From NCBI GenBank assembly GCA_019426215.1, contig CM033401.1, positions 5,895,134 through 5,959,133 on the forward strand: a stretch of DNA of 64,000 nt, in the 5' to 3' direction. Below the pieces are notes generated by a model. That model searched no databases. It saw nothing but the letters and a program-made list of their open reading frames with translations, and was not told where the DNA came from. Below are positions 58,641 to 64,000 of the stretch, one piece after another (within the stretch, counting starts at the first letter, position 1; every line of letters begins with the position of its first letter). The DNA is from Buddleja alternifolia. Taxonomy: Eukaryota; Streptophyta; Magnoliopsida; Lamiales; Scrophulariaceae. A program made the position numbers and the translations under genes.

Positions 58641-59470
58641 GGCTCATACCGATACCCGAGTGAATAAATATGGCCCCGCAAAAGAGGTCCGCTTGAGATT
58701 TTTTTGTGAAAAAATAGTTTTTTTTTTTTTTTTTTAGTTTTGTGGCTCGTATTTGGCCTATTTCTTTACATTTTTTGGCCGTGACTTGAACACAAAAATT
58801 GTAGGTCATGTTACGAACTTTGTAAAACTATAAGATTTGGCTCATTCCGATACCCGAGTGAAGAAATATGGACACCATAAGTTTTATATTCACTTTTATT
58901 TTTCTGGCTCAAAATAAAAAAACTATTTACTAAAATTACTTAATAATAAAATACTATTAATTCAAATTACGATACAATCATACCACTATTTATTCAAAAC
59001 AACCCCACTTGAGGTTGTTTGTCAACAATAATTATGTAAAATTATTGTTAATTTTCTGGCTCAAAATAAAATACTATTTATGCAAATTACTAAATTTTGG
59101 TTGTGATAGGGAGTGCCTGGGTACATCATTGTTAATGGCGTATTTGGCCTATTTCTATACATTTTTTGGCAGTGACTTGAACACAAAAATTGTAGGTCAT
59201 GTTTGTAAAACTATAAGATTTGGCTCATTCCGATACCCGAGTGAAAAAATATGGACATCATAAGTTTTATAGTCACTTTTATTTTTCTGGCTCAAAATAA
59301 AAAAATTATTTACTAAAATTACTTAATAATAAAATACTATTAATTCAAATTACGATACAATCATACCATTCAAAACAACCCCACTTGAGGTTGTTTGTCA
59401 ACAATAATTATGTAAAATTATTGTTGATTTTCTGGCTCAAAATAAAATACTATTTATGCAAATTACTAAA
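58641..59470. repeat. MULE3 spacer repeats, including a 376-bp tandem duplication
   Basis: 58790-59125 is repeated at about 59166-59490. CAACCCCACTTGAGGTTG and TTGTCAACAATAATTATG recur 376 bp apart. It also contains GATTTGGCTCAT...CGATACCCGAGTGAA cores related to the MULE1 and MULE2 spacer units. The identical short frames in both copies are shadows of the duplication. Confidence 0.85.
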
Positions 59471-59624
59471 TTTTGGCTGTGATAGGGAGTGTCTGGGTAC
59501 GCCATTGTTAATGGCATATCCAGTCTCATTGTATCTGGATACTCCATTAGTAATGGAGTATCCAGTAATGACTGGATACTCCATTACTAATGGCGTATCC
59601 AGGTAGGGCTTAAAAAAAAAAATG

Positions 59625-62094
59625 GGGCAACTCTGTCAGCCCCAAATTCCTCCCCATTGTCAAGGCATCTCGGTGTCGCTTATAAAAATAATCGACACAG
59701 CGATGAAATGTGCATTCCACAATCGCAGTGGGCGGTAGATGACGAACACCTTTGAAAACACCATTTAAGCTCTCTCCCATATTTGTTGTCATAATGCCTT
59801 CGCGCACTCCTCCATCGTGTGCAAGTGTCCACTTTTCAAATGGAATTCTGCTAAGATAAATGAAAGCCTCTTCCTCCTTTTGTCGGATATCCTGCATGAT
59901 TTTATCGAACTTTGAAATACTATGTGTCATGCCTGCCTGATAACATAGAGTCTTCAAAACTTTATTGTTGAAACGAGTATTAAAGTTTGAATACACATGT
60001 CGTAGGAAATATCGATGAGCTCTATGAGGGGGGCAAAAGGCGGGTAAAAGCTCAGAAGCACGCCGTATATCGTGGTGACGATCAGAAATAAGGCACACAC
60101 CTTCGTTCCTTCGAATAAAATGTTTGCTCACCAATTGCAGAAACCACAACCACGAGTCGTTCGACTCATTATCAACAATTGCAAATGCAAGAGGCAAAAT
60201 CTGATTATTTCCATCAAGAGTCGTTGCGATCAATAATTTACCCTTGTAGCGTGCATATAAATGTGTCCCATCAATGCAAATAACTCTCCGGCAATGTTGG
60301 AATCCATCTATACACGGCTTGAATGCCCAAAACACATACATAAACATTTTTGGATTTTGATAGATGCTTTTGTGTTTCCATTCAACACCGTGCCCGGATT
60401 CCACTTCTGTATAGCTCCCAAGAACTTAGGTAACAGTGGAACGAAATTCTCCCAAGTCCCGTATAGAATCTCATTTGCACGTTGCAAGCTGTGCCAAGCC
60501 TTGCCATACGAAATCTGGCATTTCCATTTATCATTTACCATTTGAACTATTTGTGCAACCTTAATTGATGGACCAATTTGAACTTGTCCCAGAAGTTCGT
60601 TGGCAATCAGATTCATGTCCAAATTATGGTGTTTTTATCCACATTTTCAAACATACACTCATGTGGCCCTTTATATTTTGATATCATCCAAAAATGTGTT
60701 TTCTGGCTAAAATGAGCTCGAAGTCTAAACTTGCACCCTTCTCTTTCGTTTTTGTGTTTGCATACAACAACATAAGTGGTCGGGTTACTGATTTGCACCG
60801 TAAACTCTCGTTTCTCATGTGTTACGTGGTAGTCTTTCATCGCTCTTTGCAAACTTTCTTTGTTCTCAAATGTTAATCCCAAACCAAGATTGCCTATCTG
60901 ATAATCATAAGTCATATCCCCAACTTCACGTGGCCGATTTAATGAGTCTCCTTGTAATTCTTCATATGATGTAGAGTAGAATGGGAGCACAGGATGAAGC
61001 CGTGGTTGATTCTCTGTTCGAGGAACATCTTCCTCAACATTTTCCTCATAATTCGGATCGTTGTTGATATGTGCCTCTAAGTCCGAGTCTGAAAGCCCAT
61101 CAAGCAAATTTCGACAAGCACTGTCATTCTCATCCTCAAACTGATCGTTTGGAGGTGGTATCGAACTGCTCGCCCCTCCATGATGAGAAAAATGAGCACT
61201 ATAGTTGCCTTCGTCAAAATGCCCAAACTCGTGATGACTGTGAGTAGACAGACCTACATGTACAAAAAATTGAAATTAAATTAAGGTTTGTTATAATACA
61301 TATTCATATAATGCAATTATAAAGAATAAAATAAAATAGGACACTAAAATTATGCAAATGTATAAACGATTCATTATTACCTTCATCTTCATCATCCATT
61401 GCATAACTCCCTGAGCCATGAGCGGCCAAAGGGAAATTTGGCACATTTTCAACACCTCCAAAAGCATTACCCGATGTAGAACATCCTAAAAAGGTAATCA
61501 TAATAAAGAAAAACTATCAAAAAGTGATACAATTAAAACTTCTCATAAAAAAAAATTAACACAATTATAACATTTATTTAAAAGTATGATGATACAAAGC
61601 AAATATAAAAATAAAAATTACCTGCATAGATATCGTCATTCGGATAACTACTGACATTTAAATCTGGTAAGAGTGGTTGAGCACAAAATGGTGAGAGTTG
61701 GGTTGGCTGATACGACGTCATCTGTGTTAACAGCGATGTGTATCGACCCTGAGATTGTATTGGCTCTTTTTGAATATAAAGATCCATTGTACTAACACCA
61801 GTGTAAGGATCCAAGAAAAAACTTAAATCACCATCATTTTTTTACCTCCATAGCTCTCTGCCTGAGCAAATTTCTATCCTCAAAGGAGTACTTCGAAAAA
61901 GCTTTTAACGAGAATTCATTCGGATTAATTCCTGTACTCTCATATACCTTATTCACCAATTCAACAAATGTGATCGAACGAGATATTCTCATGTACGTTG
62001 TTGCTGGAACACTATAACTCAACACATAGTTCGCATCTTCAATTATTTGTCCATCCAAAAATATGCAAACATCCACTAAGTTCTGCCTAGACAT
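59625..62094 (-). pseudogene. MULE3 MuDR-type transposase, C-terminally truncated with frameshifts
   Basis: Exons about 62094-61622, 61487-61380 and 61255 onward. It has an ATG start (MSRQNLVDVCIF), unlike MULE1 and MULE2. Then an acidic linker, the MuDR DNA-binding region (LGLGLTFENKESLQRAMKDYHV), and the MULE core with ICIDGTHLYARYKG and LISDRHHDIRRASE. It is cut after DALTMGRNLGLTELP, so the SWIM finger is missing. Frame changes occur near 61835 (A-run), 60620 and 60395. The cut end shares the sequence TTGCCCCA/GGGGCTGACAGAG with the second fragment at 62737. Confidence 0.88.
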
Positions 62095-62736
62095 TTCTGC
62101 AAAATATACATTATTAATTTATAGCGCGAAAACAAAAATTATACCTTGTAAAAAAACCTAAAAATATCATTCATAAACACTAAATTCAATATTACATCTC
62201 AAAATTATGAGTAAAAAATTATACATTTTACCTAAAATATTATATCAAAGTTCAAATCCTAAAAACAACTACATTGAAAATCTAAGTACAAAATAAAAAC
62301 TACATAATTAAATCAAAGTACATACCCCAAAACCAACTACATTTAAAATCTAAATACAAAATAAAAACTACATAATTAAATCAAAGTTCATACCCTAAAA
62401 ACAACTACATTCCAAAGCTAAGTACATAATAAAAACTATGTAATTAATTTAAAGTTCATACCCTAAACATTAATTTCGATATTATACCTAACATAATTTA
62501 CACCTAAAATTAGAATGCAATAAATATATAAACCATAAACTCAAAGATTAACATTTAAACTAATATTTATGTTATAACTTGATTCAAAATTAAAATTAAA
62601 ATTAAAAATTGTAAATATTTAAACTATAGGAAGTAAATACTACACTAACTCAAAAAATGTATTTAACTGAATAATAATATAGAATTAAAAAAATTACCTT
62701 GTGATCTACGGATATAATGCAATTGAGAGAGAGGAC
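62095..62736. other. Leader and first-intron region of the MULE3 transposase
   Basis: AT-rich, with repeated CATACCCTAAAAACAACTACATT-like words (about 62-70 bp period, 62270-62460) and no open frame. It corresponds in sense orientation to 58251-58510. No TIR is seen before the next transposase fragment. Confidence 0.6.
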
Positions 62737-63232
62737 AAAACGGGGCAACTCTGTCAGCCCCGAATTCCCCCCATTGTCAAGGCATCTCGGTGTCGCTTAT
62801 AAAAATAATCGACACAGCGATGAAATGTGCATTCCACAATCGCAGTGGGCGGTAGATGACGAACACCTTTCAAAACACCATTTAAGCTCTCTCCCATATT
62901 TGTTGTCATAATGCCTTCGCGCACCCCTCCATCGTGTGCAAGTGTCCACTTTTCAAATGGAATTCTGCTAAGATAAATGAAAGCCTCTTCCTCCTTTGTC
63001 GGATATCCTGCATGATTTTATCGAACTTTGAAATACTATGTGTCATGCCTGCCTGATAACATAGAGTCTTCAAAACTTTATTGTTGAAACGAGTATTAAA
63101 GTTTGAAGACACATGTCGTAGGCAATATCGATGAGCTCCATGAGGGGGGCAAAAGGCGGGTAAAAGCTCAGAAGCACGCCGTATACCGTGGTGACGATCA
63201 GAAATAAGGCACACACCTTCGTTCCCATTGTC
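62737..63232 (-). pseudogene. Second MULE3 transposase fragment
   Basis: About 495 bp nearly identical to 59628-60117. It covers LISDRHHGIRRASELLPAF through the segment before the shared truncation and has one extra frameshift near 62998 (one T fewer). At 63232 it is fused to the tandem-repeat spacer. Confidence 0.88.
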
Positions 63233-64000
63233 AAGGAAAAAAATTGCTCGAATGCTGCTTTTTTTTTTCCCCTTGTTTTCAGCTCATTTTTCTCTATTTT
63301 TCGTGCACTTTTGGATTTTGACCTGAACATATAATTTGTAAAATTTTATATAAACTTTATAACCACACAAAAATGGATTCATTTTGATGCCCGGATAAAG
63401 GAATGCGGCAAGCAAAAAAATAGTATTAGAGCAATTTTTTTCCTTGTTTCCAACTCATTTTTCTTCCTTTTTTGTGTATTTTTGGGTTTCGACCCGAACA
63501 TATAATTTGTAGACTTTCATATAAACTGTGTAACCACATAAAAATGGACTCATTTCGATACCCGGATAAAAGAATACGACAAGCAAAAAAGCAGCACTAG
63601 AACAATTTTTTTAAGAAAATAATGATTTTTTTTTCCTTGTCATTTTTCTCTCTATTTCGTGCATTTTTGGGTTTCGACCCGAACATATAATTTGTAAAAT
63701 TTCATATAAACTTTGTAACCACATAAAAATGGACTCATTTCGATGTCTGGATAAAGGAATGAGGCAAGCAAAAAAGCAGCACTAGAGCAATTTTTTTAAG
63801 AAAATAATATTGTTTCCTTGTTTTCGGATCATTTTTCTCCCTTTTTCGTTCATTTTTGGGTCTCGACCCGAACATAAAATTTGTAGACTTTCATATAAAC
63901 TTTGTAACCATATAAAAATAAACTTATTTTGATGTTCGGATAAAAAAATACGGCAAACAAAAAAAATATATGTTATCTCGGCAAAAGCCGTGATAACAAT
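63233..64000. repeat. MULE3 tandem repeat, about 170-190 bp unit, running off the window
   Basis: GACCCGAACATATAATTTG-type cores occur at about 63325, 63495, 63681 and 63870 (170, 186 and 189 bp apart), each followed by CATATAAACT and ACTCATTTCGATG words. Same general unit as the MULE1 and MULE2 spacers. Noncoding. Confidence 0.88.

Larger units (their letters stand above)
57960..64000. mobile_element. MULE3 family: rearranged, nested Mutator-like elements (right end outside window)
   Basis: The left end shows AATAATACACAAATAAAA and AATAACACACTACGCC words that parallel the outer TIRs of MULE1 and MULE2, then hairpins on GGATAC-CCATTA-TAATGG-GTATCC. It contains two transposase starts in opposite directions, one long and one short transposase body, an inverted partial TIR at about 59480-59612 and tandem repeats to the right edge. 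A short deletion derivative (57960-59612) is fused to a larger one. The exact borders and target-site duplication could not be set. Confidence 0.75.

Noticed and set aside
63290..64000. Spaced repeats resembling an array with spacers
   Set aside because: The whole 170-190 bp unit is repeated, including the supposed spacers; it is a tandem satellite.

Overview
This is AT-rich nuclear DNA of a flowering plant, most likely a eudicot. The evidence is spliceosomal introns, FAR1/MuDR-type Mutator-like elements (MULEs), a Ty1/copia element, a LINE tail, many fold-back MITEs and a plant-type intronless exonuclease gene family. I see no rRNA, tRNA, CRISPR or bacterial feature. Species cannot be fixed from the sequence.

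Layout. 1-8530: the right part of a large MULE carrying a well-preserved FAR1/FRS-like transposase (+) facing a nine-exon Ulp1/C48-like protease gene (-). 8562-39640 and 45762-54390 are two copies (A and B) of an old segmental duplication. Each ends in a small exonuclease gene, and they have since taken different insertions. Copy A has grown to about 31 kb through a hAT-type MITE (9300-9880), a LINE tail (about 10697-11488), a 9.9 kb MULE (MULE1, 11581-21477, itself holding a solo LTR) and, inside the exonuclease gene, two hAT-like elements. The outer hAT-like element contains a 9.2 kb MULE (MULE2, 23437-32658) and a 5.9 kb copia element (32966-38880). Copy B is about 8.6 kb with a solo LTR and several MULE- or hAT-type MITEs. 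39775-44473 is a MITE field. 44673-45326 is the one exonuclease gene with a complete active site. 57148-57795 is another, broken copy. 57960-64000 is a rearranged third MULE family (MULE3) that runs off the right edge.

How the parts work together. MULE1 and MULE2 share one architecture: long terminal inverted repeats (TIRs) containing family-specific hairpin units, a MuDR-type transposase and a plant-mobile-domain (PMD, MAIN-like) gene that converge on each other, and an array of about 185-195 bp tandem repeats between the two 3' ends. MULE3 has the same transposase, hairpins and repeats, but no PMD gene is visible in the window. In MULE2 the TIR reaches about 750 bp inwards and supplies both genes with the same promoter, leader exon and first intron. 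The exonuclease family has at least five members here: one intact, one intact frame with a changed catalytic residue, and three broken. These five loci and the segmental duplication suggest a tandemly expanding locus that is repeatedly hit by transposons. Target-site duplications (TSDs) and the empty paralogous site in copy B let several insertions be defined to the base.
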